DNA of 64,000 nucleotides from positions 9,976,622-10,040,621 of the forward strand of contig NC_049907.1 in assembly GCF_001411555.2 (NCBI RefSeq). Direction: 5' to 3'. The position numbers and the translations under genes are program-made. Source of the stretch: Juglans regia. Taxonomy: Eukaryota; Streptophyta; Magnoliopsida; Fagales; Juglandaceae. Numbering within the stretch: the stretch's first letter is position 1; each line of letters starts with the position of its first letter. The notes below the pieces were generated by a model that saw only the letters and a program-made list of their open reading frames with translations, did no database searches and had not been told where the DNA came from. This document shows, piece after piece, positions 23,238-35,232 of this stretch.

Positions 23238-23434
23238 AAAGCCTTCCTATCAAAGTCGTCCACGATTAACTCCTAGGCTTCAGCTCAAGTGGTAAGAGTA
23301 AAGTTTTGAATTCCATCTCAGTAACAATTTATAAAATGAATATATATTGAAAACCATAAAAAAAAAATAGAAGGTAAATATATTGGTGTTAAAAGATAAT
23401 ATTAAAAAAAACTCACAAACTTGAGTTGACATAT

Positions 23435-23472
<38 letters not shown>
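23238..23472 (+). mobile_element. SINE-like unit 2 with poly-A tail
   Basis: GCCTTCCTATCAAAGTCGTC, CCTAGGCTTCAGCTCAAGTG (A-box-like), GTTTTGAATTCC (B-box-like), then ATTGAAAACCATAAAAAA and ACTCACAAACTTGAGTTG, all in the order of unit 1. It ends in a 34-A run (23439-23472). Unit 1 has an extra 70 bp or so after its B-box-like word. The layout is that of a tRNA-derived SINE, but the class call is inference. Confidence 0.45.
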
Positions 23473-23474
<2 letters not shown>

Positions 23475-23497
23475 AGCTAAAAAAGTATGAAAAATAA

Positions 23498-23671
23498 GAG
23501 AAGTGATATTTGCAATCATAGAGTGTGCAAATCACACACACTCATTTGAAGAAAATTGAATAAATCTGAGAATCACATCAAAAAATTATTTTTTTGATAA
23601 TAAACTTCAGTCACTTTTTTCAAAATAAGTGCGCCGACTTGTATACCCTAGAACAACATGTTGCATTACTC
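23498..23671. mobile_element. Small MULE-type MITE, member 3 (174 bp)
   Basis: Starts GAGAAGTGATATTTGCAATC and ends with the inverse of GAGTAATGCAACATG. Flanked by GAAAAATAA and TAAAAATAA, 8 of 9 identical. It is similar in its first 40 bp to the member at 22048. Confidence 0.6.
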
Positions 23672-23935
23672 TAAAAATAATAACGAGAGGGAAAAAAGGA
23701 GAATAAAAGGACATACTTAAAGCTATATATAAAAGTTTAAAATTATAGAATTGCCATTCAAATTTAAGATTACAAAAATGTCTTCAATCAAAGTTTATGG
23801 AACTATTATCCAGAATGGAATGCAAATTCAAGTCAAAATATGTTGGAGTGTGGAACGAAATAGAATTGGAAGGGTATGGTCATGTACCCGTTACAACACC
23901 GAAATTGAACAGAAATGCAACTATGCATAAGAGAC

Positions 23936-24115
23936 TTCGGTCTCGTTCGGTTATACAAATTATTTCATCTCAACTCATTTCATCTTATCATTATAATTTT
24001 TCGAAACTCACACATAAAATATAACAAACAATTCAATTTTTTCAAATATCAAAAACAAAAATAATATTATATAACATTTTATTCAACTATCAACTTTCAT
24101 CTCATTTGTGGTATG
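23936..24115. repeat. TCTCATC-type AT-rich MITE-like repeat, copy 4
   Basis: CTCGTTCGGTTATACAAA leads into TTCATCTCAACTCATTTCAT and an AT-rich core with ATAATATTATATAAC. Same family as 611-967. Confidence 0.5.
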
Positions 24116-24419
24116 CTCTCTTCAAGTCTAAAGTCCAAAACGTTAAGTGCAAAGAATCTTTAATTGCCATTAGACTAGGATAATTTTCTTTGAACTAATC
24201 AATCATGTGTGTAAGAGGTGTTCCCCACCTTCTGTCTCAGAGTACCTAAGAAGGGTGACTAAGGGGGCAAGGAGCAAAGGCACAGCCCAAAACAAGTAAA
24301 CTTTTCAGCCCGGCCCACGAGTAGGCTCCTCTGGATGCTACCTGCATGAGGGAACATGCTATAGGAGGTGGCTCACTAAAAAATGAGTAGCACAAAGGCT
24401 ATCACAATTGCAAGAGGAT

Positions 24420-25800
24420 GTTGCGTAATAATTAAGAATAAATTTCTAGATTGTCTCCTCAGGGAAAATTACTTAAAATCAAACTCGTTTAAAATGGTGA
24501 AAATATTCACAAAGAGAAAATAAAAATGATGGTATGTGCAATGAATGAAAGAGTGCAACAAAAATGAAAAGGGCACTAGTCATGGACTAGATTCATATTT
24601 TTGGATTTTTGAGTGTCGAAATGAAATATAAAAGACTAACAAATTGAAATTAACAATCAAAGAATCAACTAAACTGAACAATCTTAAATAATCTGAAAAT
24701 TAAACAATAAAACTGAAATTATTCAAGTTCTAATTAAACTTTAATCAATCTAATATGCAATGGAACTAAGAGATTAATAAAACTAAGCTAAGAATTAAAC
24801 TAGATTAGAAAGTAATTGACAAAATATGAACTGAAAATTGAAAAGCACAAAATCAAGATTTTAGGGTTCATCCTTGTATTCAAATCACAAATTTTCAAAT
24901 TAATTCATAACAATTGTAATCAATGTTCAATGAAAGCTTAAAGAAGCGAGAAGAAGAAATAACACGAAGTAAATAAACAGCAAATAAAATGCCCAAAAGT
25001 CTAAGCCAAATATCTCAAAAATACTCCATAAACTTTAAATTAAAATTAAATAAAAAGTAGGGAATGAAAAGAGCAAGCCAAATAAATGGAGATGGAGGTG
25101 CTAGGCAATGGAGGCAGCGGCTGGAGCGGCAATTGGACCCTAGAAGAGTTCTTCAAATGTGCGGCGATACTTTGTAAAAAGTCCACAATTTCGTGCTAAT
25201 GATATGCTTAAATAGGATAGGAAAGAAACCCTAATGTCTTCATATTTCCGCATACAAAATCACTTAAATTTTAGAATTCAACTTGGCAGCCACGTACACA
25301 CTTCAAGAGTTCGAATTTGGAAATCCTTATTAGAGACAACTTTGTAGCCCTTTAAGATAGCTTTTCAACGCATTAAAAATCGTATCAATCCAATATTAGA
25401 ACAGAAAGTTATGATCGAAATACTAAAATATGTCCATTTTGTCTACTAGCGCATTTTGGACTATGATCCGAATTACTCTCAAACCCCATCATTATCCTTA
25501 TTTGAAGAGTCCTACACTCGTTAAAAGTTCTTAGGTTGTTCCAACGTCTTACCCACTTGAAAGTCATTTGAATTTGAAATTAGAAATAAAATAATATAAA
25601 TTAGAAATAAAATAAAATAAAATAAGAATAATAGAATATCAAAAATATGTTGTGCATGTGAATGAACATTGTCCAATTAAATCACAAGTTATAAAATTAA
25701 GTATAAATCATGCTATTAACCAATTTAAATCACAACTCAGATTTATTCATCTTAACTATTTTTTGGTCTAAAACCAATAATAATGTAATGAAATAAATAA
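24420..25800. other. Probable LTR-like, gene-free region
   Basis: TTCTAGATTGTCTCCTCAGG near 24447 and the style of the whole stretch (A-rich on the plus strand, one GC-richer patch at about 25085-25160) recall long LTRs of Tat-type Ty3 elements from memory. No TG...CA pair or TSD was established. A short piece near 24323-24356 (GCATGAGGGAACATG) resembles the sequence just before the 3' LTR at 28795-28811. Confidence 0.25.
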
Positions 25801-25843
25801 AATATATCAGTTCTAAATGTATAAAATGTTCAATAATTCAGCT

Positions 25844-26373
25844 CAATCAGGAGGATGGGACTCGCCGACCTGGAGACCCCTCGAATAGTGTCCAGCTCTT
25901 AAGTGCTTGTCCGCGTAATAGGCAAAAAGAACGAGGAGGCATCAAGAGACCACCAAGGACGCCAGCGAGGTGAGGTAAATTAGGGAACCGTGCTACATTA
26001 ATGGTACTACTACTCGAGGTACAAGCCACATTAATGATGTTGTTGCAGAGCCACACCGCATTAAAGAACTCTGACAAAGGAACAGTATGAAGGGCACTGA
26101 GTGCCACAGAGTCCATTTGGGCAGACAAGATCTGTCCCCCATACACATGGTATAAAGCAAGTCTCAGGTATGAGAAACTCTCTCTCTGATCCCTAGACTA
26201 ACTCAATTATTTACAAACTTTCAAGAGAATTTACTAACTTTGGCATTGTAGACTCCCTGGCCCCAAGGCCACCCTCTCCCAGATTGCCTGCCCCTCTATT
26301 TTCGCAGGCCCAAGTTTTGAAGACCTGAGTTGCTGGAATCTGGCCTAAAGGCGTACAAAACACTACGTTAATA
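25844..26373 (+). repeat. 5' LTR of a gag/protease-only element
   Basis: Aligns along its length with 28810-29355. Shared words include GACTCGCCGACCTGGA, TGTCCAGCTCTT, GTGCTTGTCCGCGTAAT, CAAGTCTCAGGTATGAGAAA and CCTGAGTTGCT. The 3' copy has about 20 bp more near 28903-28925. The end is followed by GCGGCACCGTCTATGGGA, which occupies the primer-binding position. Terminal TG is lost in this copy. Confidence 0.75.
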
Positions 26374-26418
26374 GCGGCACCGTCTATGGGATAGTTATAG
26401 ATTTTACGTGTACCTTGT

Positions 26419-27432
26419 ATGCTTGCGATAACTCGTTTCAGACAACCCAGAAGAGACACAGAGGAAGTCATGGAGGCAAGGCTAAAAACAATAGAAGAGT
26501 GGGTGACGAAGCTAACCGACGAGGTGCAAACGCTTTGCAAGGAGAACGAGAAGCTCAAAAAGCCTCAACGAGTGCAGGACGAGGAAACAAACCCAGAGAT
26601 AGCGAACACATGCGGTCCCGAAACACAGGAGCTAAGGTAGAGAGCAAGAGAGGAAGAACATGCACAACAAGCTCTGCAATCTCAAAGGAAAGTACGAAGA
26701 GATTGCGAGGAAGGTGGGCACATCGTCATCGGTAGACCAACTCCTCACGAGCACTGGTCTACCCTACACAGAGGAGGTGATGGTTGTGCCCATACCATCA
26801 AAGTTCAGAGTCTCAACCATGGAGATGTATGATGGAGGGAGGGACCTCTTTGAGCACCTAGAAACATTCAGGGCTGACATGACTTTACATGGCTTCCCAA
26901 GCAAGGTGGCATGCAAGGTGTTCCCGTTGACCCTAAAAGGGCCCGCATGAGTGTGGTTAAGGTCATTGGCGCCCGAATCCTTAGACAACTTTGGCGAGCT
27001 GGCCTCCGACCCACTTCATTTCGAGTCGGAGAAGGCGGCATCCAGCAGAATACCTCTTCACCATCATGTAGGGAGATGAGGAGAGCCTGAAGTCCTACTT
27101 GTCCAGGTTCAATAAGGAGTGCATGACCACTAACTACCAGGACGAGAAAATAACTCTAACGACACTTCTGGGGAGGGTCTAGGCATGATCCCAGTTCATG
27201 GCCGAGCTGGCAAGAAGGACTCCCATGAAACTGCAAGAGTTCATGGATTAAGTCGATAATTTCATCAACGTTGAGGACACTCTTCGGGCCCTGATGGAGC
27301 CAAGAAAGAAGGAGCTAGAGCTAGTAGAGAGGAAGGTGGGGGCCCTGCCTAGGGCTAAGGCCCGCGAGAAGTCGGAGAAGAGTTCTCAAGACGAAAGGAA
27401 GAAGGAAGCTCCAACGAGGGAACTGGGACCTT
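26419..27432 (+). pseudogene. Ty3-type gag remnant
   Basis: The N-terminal frame (26419-26640) gives RLKTIEEWVTKL and a coiled-coil-like KENEKLKK. After a frameshift, 26660 onward gives MEMYDGGRDLFEHLETFRA then FPLTLKGPA. A TGA follows at 26948-26950 where the gag continues VWLRSLAPESLDNF. A further frame holds DEESLKSYLSRFNKECMT near 27075, and RKKELELVERKVG lies near 27305. Gag forms the virus-like particle that packages element RNA. It has several stops and frameshifts and is not functional. Confidence 0.6.
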
Positions 27433-27949
27433 GATTCGACTGGTCTACAATCTACATTCACCATCCAATAGGCCGACACCGCCGCCTACGAAGATGATGA
27501 CCGAGGTATTGCCCACTGCTACTACACATACCACAGATCCACCTTGCATAACACTAATGATTGCTTCTCCCAGTAAGGGAAAATGGAGCATGCGGAGCGA
27601 ACGAGGCAGCATTATCTCCCTGCCCTGAGACTGGAGCAGGAAAGAAGGGAATGTCGAGGGAAGGGAACACGGACCGAGTTGACCGGCACAGGAGGGAAGA
27701 AAGCCCTTGGCGACGACCACCAACACGAGGGCTACAGCAAGATCACCCCCATTCGCCACCAGGGGACCTCCACTTGGGGAAATCTAGACCATAGAGGGAG
27801 GATTCGCGGGTGGGGGTACTTCCTCCTCAAGCAGAAAGGCACATGCCTAGCAAGCCTGGTACCACGAGGTATACTCCACGGAGTACCATCCCGCCAAGCA
27901 CCCAAGGGGTGAGCCGACCCCGATCATCTCCTTCACGAAGGCTAAAGAG

Positions 27950-28340
27950 GAGGGGCTCTTGTACCCCTATGACGATGTGCTGGTGGTGATTATGTTGGTC
28001 ACAACTTCACCACCCGGAGAATCCTCATTGACAATGGAAGCTCCGCATGCATCCTGCCTTGGGAAGCCTTCACTAGGATGGGAATAGTTGCTGCCCGGCT
28101 GCATTCGACCCCCATGTTGTTGAAGGGCTTTCTGGGAGTATGGTTCATCCTGTGGGAACCATCACCCTATCGATTCTCGCAGGCAGTGCCCCCTGCATGG
28201 CCTCAGTCATGGTCGACTTGCAGGCCATCATATTGACCTACCACCTCAAGATGAACTTCTTGACCCCTCAAGGAGTGGGAGAAATCCGAGGCGAACAGGT
28301 CCTGGGAAGAGAATGCTCCGTCCAAGAGCTGAAGTAGAAG
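27950..28340 (+). pseudogene. Aspartic protease remnant of the same element
   Basis: About 28015-28080 encodes, in a shifted frame, RRILIDNGSSACILPWEAFT with a D-N-G-S active-site-like motif in place of D-T/S-G. It is preceded by FTKAKEEGLLYPYDD near 27935. Stops and frame changes flank it. Nothing of a reverse transcriptase follows before the 3' LTR. Confidence 0.5.
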
Positions 28341-28809
28341 GATGGTAAGGTTACCTCAGACGACACCTCCAGGAGAGAGTAGGCCATGCACCACTTGGAG
28401 AGCCCTGGTAGGCCTTAGCTTGCGACTCACCTTATCGGGCTCAAGTGGGAATAGGAAGATGCATTGCCCCAGAGGCAGAGGCAGAACGAACGAAAGCTCC
28501 CTGGCTGAAGGCTCTATTTCCCTTTCTTTTGTAATGTATCATTTAAATACTGTAAGTTTTTGCTATTTAATGAAAAGCATGATTTTCAAGAACAATGCAA
28601 CACATCTACCCCAACCCTTTCATGTTATCAACAAAACACCGACAAGACGACCTACAATTAACGAAATATGCAACGACAAAATTATCACCAAATCAACGCC
28701 TACCTTCGTTGTGATGTCAACAAGCAGGAGCAAATCCAGTTCCAGACTGCCAGAACAAGCATGCCTCCATTGGGTAGGCTTCTCTTAACGATACATGCAT
28801 GAGGGAACG

Positions 28810-29355
28810 TGATGCAGGGGATGAGACTCGCCGACCTGGAAACCCCTTGAATAATGTCCAGCTCTTGAGTGCTTGTCCGCGTAATGGGCGGGAAGAACAA
28901 GGAACCCTCGATCCTCCGACATGAGAGGCATCAACGGACCACCAAGGATGCCAGCGGGGTGAGGCAAATTGGGAAACCACGCCGCATTAATGGCACAACT
29001 ACCAGAGCTACACGCCACATTAATGACGTCGTCGTACAGCCACGCTGCATTAAAGAACTCGGGCAAAAGGAATAGTACGAAGGGCACGGACTCCATAAGG
29101 GCAGACACGATCTGTCCCCATAGACCCATTGTATATAAATAGCAAGTCTCAGGTATGAGAAACTCTCTCTGATCTCTAGACTCTTTCACTTATTTACAAA
29201 CTTCCAAGAGAGTTTATTGACTTTGGCATCAGAGACTCCCCGGCCCCAAGGCCACCCTTTCCCAAATTGCCTTCTTTTCTATTTTCACAGGCCCAAGTTC
29301 TAAAAACCTGAGTTGCTAGAACCTGGCTCAAAGGCGTACGAAACACGAGTTAACA
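28810..29355 (+). repeat. 3' LTR of the gag/protease-only element
   Basis: Starts TGATGCAGGGGATGAG and ends GAGTTAACA. A TATATAAATA box is at about 29130-29139, where the 5' copy has lost it. Confidence 0.7.
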
Positions 29356-29506
29356 ATGTGCACTCGTGAAAAATTCCTTATGAATGACTTGTGCACCTCT
29401 GAGATTAATTAAGATTTTGTTCTTGGACATCTGAAGCCAATAAATAAAGAAAAAATGCTGACAATTTAGAATGAGTCATTCCCTTGCAAGCTAGTGAGAA
29501 ACTATC

Positions 29507-29519
29507 GTACCTCCATATC
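29507..29519 (+). repeat. Left target-site duplication of the LINE
   Basis: GTACCTCCATATC, repeated as GTACCCCCATATC at 35220-35232 (12 of 13 positions). It abuts the poly-T run that is the LINE's poly-A tail. Confidence 0.8.
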
Positions 29520-29566
29520 AATTTTTTTTTTTTTTTTGAAAAGGAACTTCTTCATTGTACTATTCA

Positions 29567-32500
29567 TCAAATGAAATCAACAATGCAAGAGGGAATGCAG
29601 CCTACATCAACGGAGGATGTAGAAAACAAAAGAGCATTCTTGGCTAGCACATGAGCTGCCTTATTATCATCTCTTCGAATGTGTAAAACTGACCATGAGT
29701 CATAAACAGATAATTGACCCTTAATATCTTCAATGGTCATACCAGCTGCAGACCAGTTCTCTACATTGCCGTTAATAGCTTGAGTGACCATGAGTGAATC
29801 CCCTTCTAGTATTATTCTTTTAAGACCCAGGTGAGAACCAAAGCAAGCAGCTTCCCTAGCTCCAATAGATTCAACAAGGAAAGGATCAGGATAGAGTGGT
29901 CTGCATTGTCTTGAAGTTGCCAACACCAACCCATTCCAATCTCTTGCAATCAGACCAATTCCAATTTTGCATCTAGATTTTTCAATAGCTGCATCCCAAT
30001 TCATTTTGATAACTTGAGAAGGTGGGGGTAACCAAGTTGAGGGTATCGGATGTTGCTGTCGAGTCTGAACTAAATTCTGTAATTTTAGAGCCAACAAATC
30101 CTTTAGGATTGACTTGCTGTGTTCAGCTACTAGATTTGGCCCCTTGAAATCTTTTTGGAAGACATAAGCATTCCTTCTCAACCAAATGCACTTGCTAATC
30201 ACTGCTAACTCTTCCACACGCTCCTGTCCCCCAACTGAATCCAGTTCAAGAAGCAGATCCCTGAGGGAGTTAAAATTGGAAGAAATTTTTTGAATCTGTC
30301 TTGAACATTGATGCCAAACATCTCGTGCAGCAGGACATGTCCATAAGGCATGTATGACTGATTCTTCTTCTTGACAGCAAATAGGGCAATAAGGTTTCTC
30401 AAGAGCTTTCTTCTTGTACAGATTGAGATTGATGGGTAAAGCCTCATTGCAGGCTCTCTATAGGAAAATTTTGTCTGCTGGAGGAACTGTCAATTTCCAT
30501 AGATTTGACCATAATTGATTTTGTTGAGAGCTACTCGAAGCTTGTCCTTTATCCATATCAGATAATTCCTTATGCAAATGGTATGCACTTTTGACTGAAA
30601 AAGTGCCTTGAGAAGTCCCATTCCAGATAAGTTTATCTTCACAGTTAGAATAGCTTATGGGTATTTGTTTGATAAGTTCTGCATCTTCCTGAGAGAAACA
30701 CTCCTCCACCACTTGAGTCTTCCATTGCCTTGAGTTATGATCAATGAGCTCACTAACAATAGCCTCTGAATTCACCCCTTTCACAACACCTTGAATTCTG
30801 AAGGAGTATGGCCTAGGGATCCATCTGTCTTGCAATATATTTATGTTAAAGCCATTCCCCACCCTCCATTTTGTGCCTTTTTCCACTAGTTGCCTGGCTG
30901 CCATTATACTCCTCCATATGAAGGAACGTTTACTCCCCACCTTGGCCTTCAAGAAAAAGGCCATTTGGAAAATATTTGGCTTTTAAAACTTTGGAAGCCA
31001 GAGCTTGAGGGTATTGCAACAACCTCCACCCTTGCTTGGCTAACATAGCAAGGTTGAAGCTGTGCAAATCTCGAAAACCCAGACCCCCTAGCATCTTTGC
31101 CTTACCCATGAAGTTCCAAGAGATCCAGTGAATCTTTTTCTTCTTCTCTATTTGACCCCACTATTAGTTCCTCAACAGCTTGTTAATTTCTTTTAAAAGG
31201 GCCTAAGGAAGTTTGAACACTGCCATGCTGTATGTAGGCATTGATTGGATAACTGATTTGATGAAAATCTCCTTCCCTGCTTGAGAAAGCATTTTGACTT
31301 TATTACTGCTCAGTTTATGCCTGATTCGATCCAAAATGAGATTGAAAAACTGAGTTCTTGATCTCCCCATTAGTGCTGGAAGACCTAAGTATTTCTCATA
31401 TGGCTGGCTAGATCTCACTCCTGCAATTCTCAGAATTAATTCCTTGTTCTCATGAGACGTGTTCCTGTTGAAATGAATTGAAGTTTTCTCTTTATTGAGG
31501 CGCTGACCAGAGGCATTTTCATATAATGAGAGTACAAACAGTAGCCTACTCCATTCAAGAGAATTTGCTTTGCAGAACAAGAGACTGTCATCTGCAAACA
31601 GCAGATGGTTAATGTGAATCCTTCCCTTAGCAATAGGAACACCTGATATGGTCCCCTAAAAATTCAGCATGATTAAGTAAGGAGCTGAAAACTTCTGCAC
31701 AGAGGATAAACAGGAAGGGAGACAAAGGGTCTCCCTGCCTAATTCCTCTAGTTGGCTTAAAACAGTCTTGAGGGGATCCATTCAATAAAATTGAGTAGGA
31801 TACTGACTCCACACATTTCATCACCAAATGTATCCAATCCTGAGCAAATCCCATCTTTTTCATCACTTCTCTCAAAAACTTCCATTCAATCCTGTCATAA
31901 GTTTTGCTCGTGTCGAGCTTTAAGGCCATGTACCCCTCTTTTCCAATCATTCTGTTATTCATTGTGTGCAAGGCCTCGAATGCTACAATAATATTGTCTA
32001 AAATAAGCCTGCCTGGGACAAATGCTGACTGTGAAGCAGAAATGATCTCTGGAAGAATAATTTTCAGTCTATTTGCTATTGCCTTTGAGACAATTTTATA
32101 CATTACATTACAAAGACTGATGGGGCGAAAATCAGATACTTTTGAAGGGCTATCAATCTTTGGGATCAAAGCAATATTAGTAGCATTAATGGCATCAACA
32201 TTGCCATTAGAGTTAAGAATAAATAGAACAGCTTCACATACCTCATTTTCCACTAGACTCCAATGATTTTGATAGAAAGTAGGTGGGAAACCATCTGGTC
32301 CAGGTGAACTGAGGAGGTTCATGCTAAAAATAGCCATTTTCACCTCTTGCTTTGTGTACTTTCTCAGCAAAGCTTCATTCATCTCTTTAGTAACTTTTCT
32401 CTCTAAATGAGATAAGGATTTAGAAATGCCCACTGGATTGGAAGTTGTAAACAAGTTCTAAAAGAAATGTTGGAATTTTACACCAACTTCTTCAGGAGTC

Positions 32501-33664
32501 TTTGCTATGGACCCAGCCTCATCTGCTACTGTTATTATTGTGTTCTTTTTTCTCCTCTGTGAAGCACATTGATGGAAAATTTAGTATTTCTATCCCCTCT
32601 TGGAGCCATCTTTTCTTAGCCCTTTGTTTCCAATGAATATCATCTTCCTTAAGCAACTGGTCAATCTCTTTCTTTACAGCCTGGATTGTTCCTTGCAATT
32701 CACCCTTATCAGCTTGCTGGAGAGCAGAGAGTTGTTTGATCTTTTTGTGAAGATGTTTATTAGTAGAACCCCCTGAGGTTTTACTCCATGTCCTCAAGCT
32801 TTCTTTGCATCTTTTCAGCCCTTCAATAGCCAATTCCAACTTGTTAGACACCATCCATGGCCTTTTCCACGCTTCCTCCACTACTTTATGACAATCCTCT
32901 CTAAGGGCCCAGCTGGCCTCATACCTGAAGGGTCTTTTCCCTCTGATCAAATTCTGACCTTCTGGATCCAAGGATACCACAAGAGGCCTATGATCAGAAG
33001 AGCTTGCTGCTACTGTTGTAACTAAAAAACCACCAAAGTTTTCAATCCAGGCTGAGTTTGCACAAGCTCTGTCGAGTCTCTCCTTGGTAAACTGAGAACC
33101 TTCCCTATTATTGCACCATGTAAATTTGTCACCTTTGAACCCCAAGTGATGTAATCCACATTCCATTAAAACTGTTCTGAAGCCTTCCATCTGAGCTAAA
33201 GGTCTAGATCCTCCCCTAAACTTCTCACCATAGTGTAGAATTTCATTAAAGTCACCTAGGTAGAGCCAAGGATTACTGCCACCAGGATCTAGAACAGGCA
33301 GTAACTCCCAACTCTGATGTCTTTTTGAAGTCATGGGGTCGCCATAGAAACCAGTACAAATCCAACCCTTCTTATCCCCCCATTTGTCGATTATGACTGA
33401 GATGTGGGACTGGGAATAGGAGAGCAATTCAACATGCACAGAATCATTTCAAAGAAAAGCCAAACCACCACTAGACCCTCTACTGTCAACCACGAAACTA
33501 TAAGACATCCCCAACTTCTTCCTCACTAACTCCACCTTATGTCTACTGCATTTAGTCTCAATTAGAAAAATGAGACTAGGGAACTTGGATTTCACCAAAA
33601 GGTGAAGTTCACGAACTGTCCGAGGGTTCCCAAGCCCTCGGCAGTTCCAACTTAGGCAAATCAT
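29567..33664 (-). pseudogene. LINE ORF2: endonuclease, reverse transcriptase, RNase H
   Basis: It opens SWNCRGLGNP (33664 down), with ETK near 33560, GDFNEIL near 33250 and SDHRPLVV near 33000: the APE-type endonuclease that nicks the target. The reverse transcriptase spans 32454-31203 (GPDGFPPTFYQ, FRPISLCNVMYKIVSK, GRLILDN, RQGDPLSPFLF, catalytic FADD at 31598-31587). A zinc-binding RVT region follows at about 30964-30230 (CPICC near 30390). RNase H ends it at 30217-29567 (NWDAAI, LEGDS, RRDDNKAAHVLAK). Breaks: TGA at 33448-33446, a frameshift near 32570, TAG near 32460-32458, a +1 frameshift near 31655, stops at about 31205-31160, and TAG at 30457-30455. The start is fixed by overlap with the ORF1 stop. 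Confidence 0.85.
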
Positions 33665-35130
33665 GGTTGTTGGTGGTGCTGCTTAGCAGCCACCACCATA
33701 TGTTCTTTCTTAATTGCCACTTCATGTACCTCATTATGCTTTTGTTTTTTAACAGGAACTGAGCTAATCAAAGGGAATTCCACCACTCCCTGCAAAGATG
33801 TTAAGCCACTCCCCATCTTGGGGTCCTCAATGTCACTGTCCCTTAAAAACATATGCTGGGCACGAGCTTTTCTTTTCCAGGTTGAATGTTTTGGAGTGGT
33901 TAATTGTTTCATCTGTGAAGATAGGAAAAGATTAAGGGACTTGACCTGAGATGCTAGTGATGGATCTAGATCAACAGTAGAGGCCTTTTTTTGATGGGCC
34001 TTTGGGCTCAAGCCCTTCGTCTTCTTATCTGAATCATGTTCACTCCCCTTGTCTACCACCATAATCTCGGGGCCAACCTGGATGATAGAATCTGCAATTT
34101 CCTGTTTAGGAAAAGACTCAGAGAGATATTCTTCTCCCCTTGATTGGGCTATGTTGACAACCTTCCCTTTTGGCTCCAATGGATCTTCTGAGGTTGGAAT
34201 GGCAACTTTCCTTATTGGTGAAGTCCTGTTTGAATCCTCCAAGACATCTGTTTGATTTGAGGGATCAACCCCCTTATTTGGCCCTTGATTACTCTTTCCA
34301 AAATTAGAAACGTCCTCTAATGCTTCTAGCCGCTCGTGAGGATCTGCAGCACCCCTACCACCACCGTCATACCTCTTTGTAAACTCACTTCCTGGCTTTG
34401 GAGGGGTAGCTCTCAACCATGCACCGTATTCAGGTTTGTAAGTCTTGATGTGGCCTCTATGTAACTTGGTGCATCCACCCTCCTTATGTTTTATGACTCC
34501 ACAATGAAAACAAAAGGATGGTAATCGCTCATATTTTATTGGAAGCCATAACTATTTGTCATCAAGTTTAAGATATCTACCTCGGATCAAAGGTTTGGAT
34601 AGATTGACACGAACTTTCATACGTAGATATTGACCCCATGCACAACCTGAGCTGTCTGTATCAATTTCAATGACATCTCCTATACCCGAGCCAATTTGCA
34701 TTCCAGTCTCTTTATTCATACTCACCAATGGCATATTATGGACTTGGACCCAGAAAAACTCGTAAGAAAATGGAATCTCTAAGGGAGGAGTAGTCCAATC
34801 AACGTCCTCCATGCAAATAAGATACCTGTCGAAGGTCCAGGGTCTACCCAACAGAACCTTATTTTTGTCTTGCTCACGTTGAAACTCCACCAAAAACTTG
34901 TTTGCCCCCATATCCTTAAATTGGAGCCAACCAACAAGACCCCATACCTTTGACATCATAGCACAGAAAGCCTCTTTATTAACCAATCTTTCAGAGACAA
35001 CTAGGATCATCTAACAAAGCTTCTTTTGATTGGCTACCTTCGCTATCTCTGATTTTGAAATAGCAACTTCTTCTTTCTCCTGATCTGTCAAAGTGAAATC
35101 TCTTCACAATCTCTCCCGTTCAGTCTCCAT
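33661..35130 (-). pseudogene. LINE ORF1: nucleic-acid-binding protein (DUF4283 / CCHC)
   Basis: One frame runs from ATG at 35130-35128 to TGA at 33663-33661, broken by TGA at 35106-35104, TAG at 35013-35011 and TAG at 34554-34552. The N-terminal part (LLGRPWTFDRYLICME, FFWVQVHNMPL) is the DUF4283 fold usual in plant LINE ORF1. A CCHC knuckle, CFHCGVIKHKEGGC, follows at about 34520-34478. The last 250 residues are low-complexity. ORF1 proteins coat element RNA. The stop overlaps the ORF2 start as ATGA. Confidence 0.8.
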
Positions 35131-35219
35131 ACTAGTCTCTTCAGTCAAAAAATTGAAAGACTCACTTTGCTTCAAGCAAAGACGAAAACCTCACCCTTCA
35201 GACGGAGAGGACGAAAAAG

Positions 35220-35232
35220 GTACCCCCATATC
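35220..35232 (+). repeat. Right target-site duplication of the LINE
   Basis: GTACCCCCATATC; see 29507-29519. Confidence 0.8.

Larger units (their letters stand above)
25844..29355 (+). mobile_element. Non-autonomous Ty3-type LTR element, gag and protease only
   Basis: Two LTRs of about 530-545 bp bound an interior of about 2.4 kb. The interior has a Tat/Ogre-style gag and an aspartic-protease remnant, but no reverse transcriptase, RNase H or integrase. It therefore resembles TR-GAG or LARD elements that depend on enzymes made elsewhere, or it is a deletion derivative. The LTRs are clearly diverged, so the insertion is old compared with the chromovirus at 46.5 kb. I could not find a matching 5-bp TSD. 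Confidence 0.65.
29520..35219 (-). mobile_element. Full-length L1-type LINE, 5.7 kb, decayed
   Basis: Read on the minus strand: a short leader, ORF1 (35130-33661), ORF2 (33664-29567) with endonuclease, reverse transcriptase, zinc-binding RVT region and RNase H, then a poly-A tail (T-run 29522-29537 on plus). 13-bp direct repeats at the two borders show insertion by target-primed reverse transcription and a complete 5' end. At least three stops in ORF1 and about six breaks in ORF2 make it inactive. The domain order and C-terminal RNase H are those of plant L1 elements. Confidence 0.85.
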
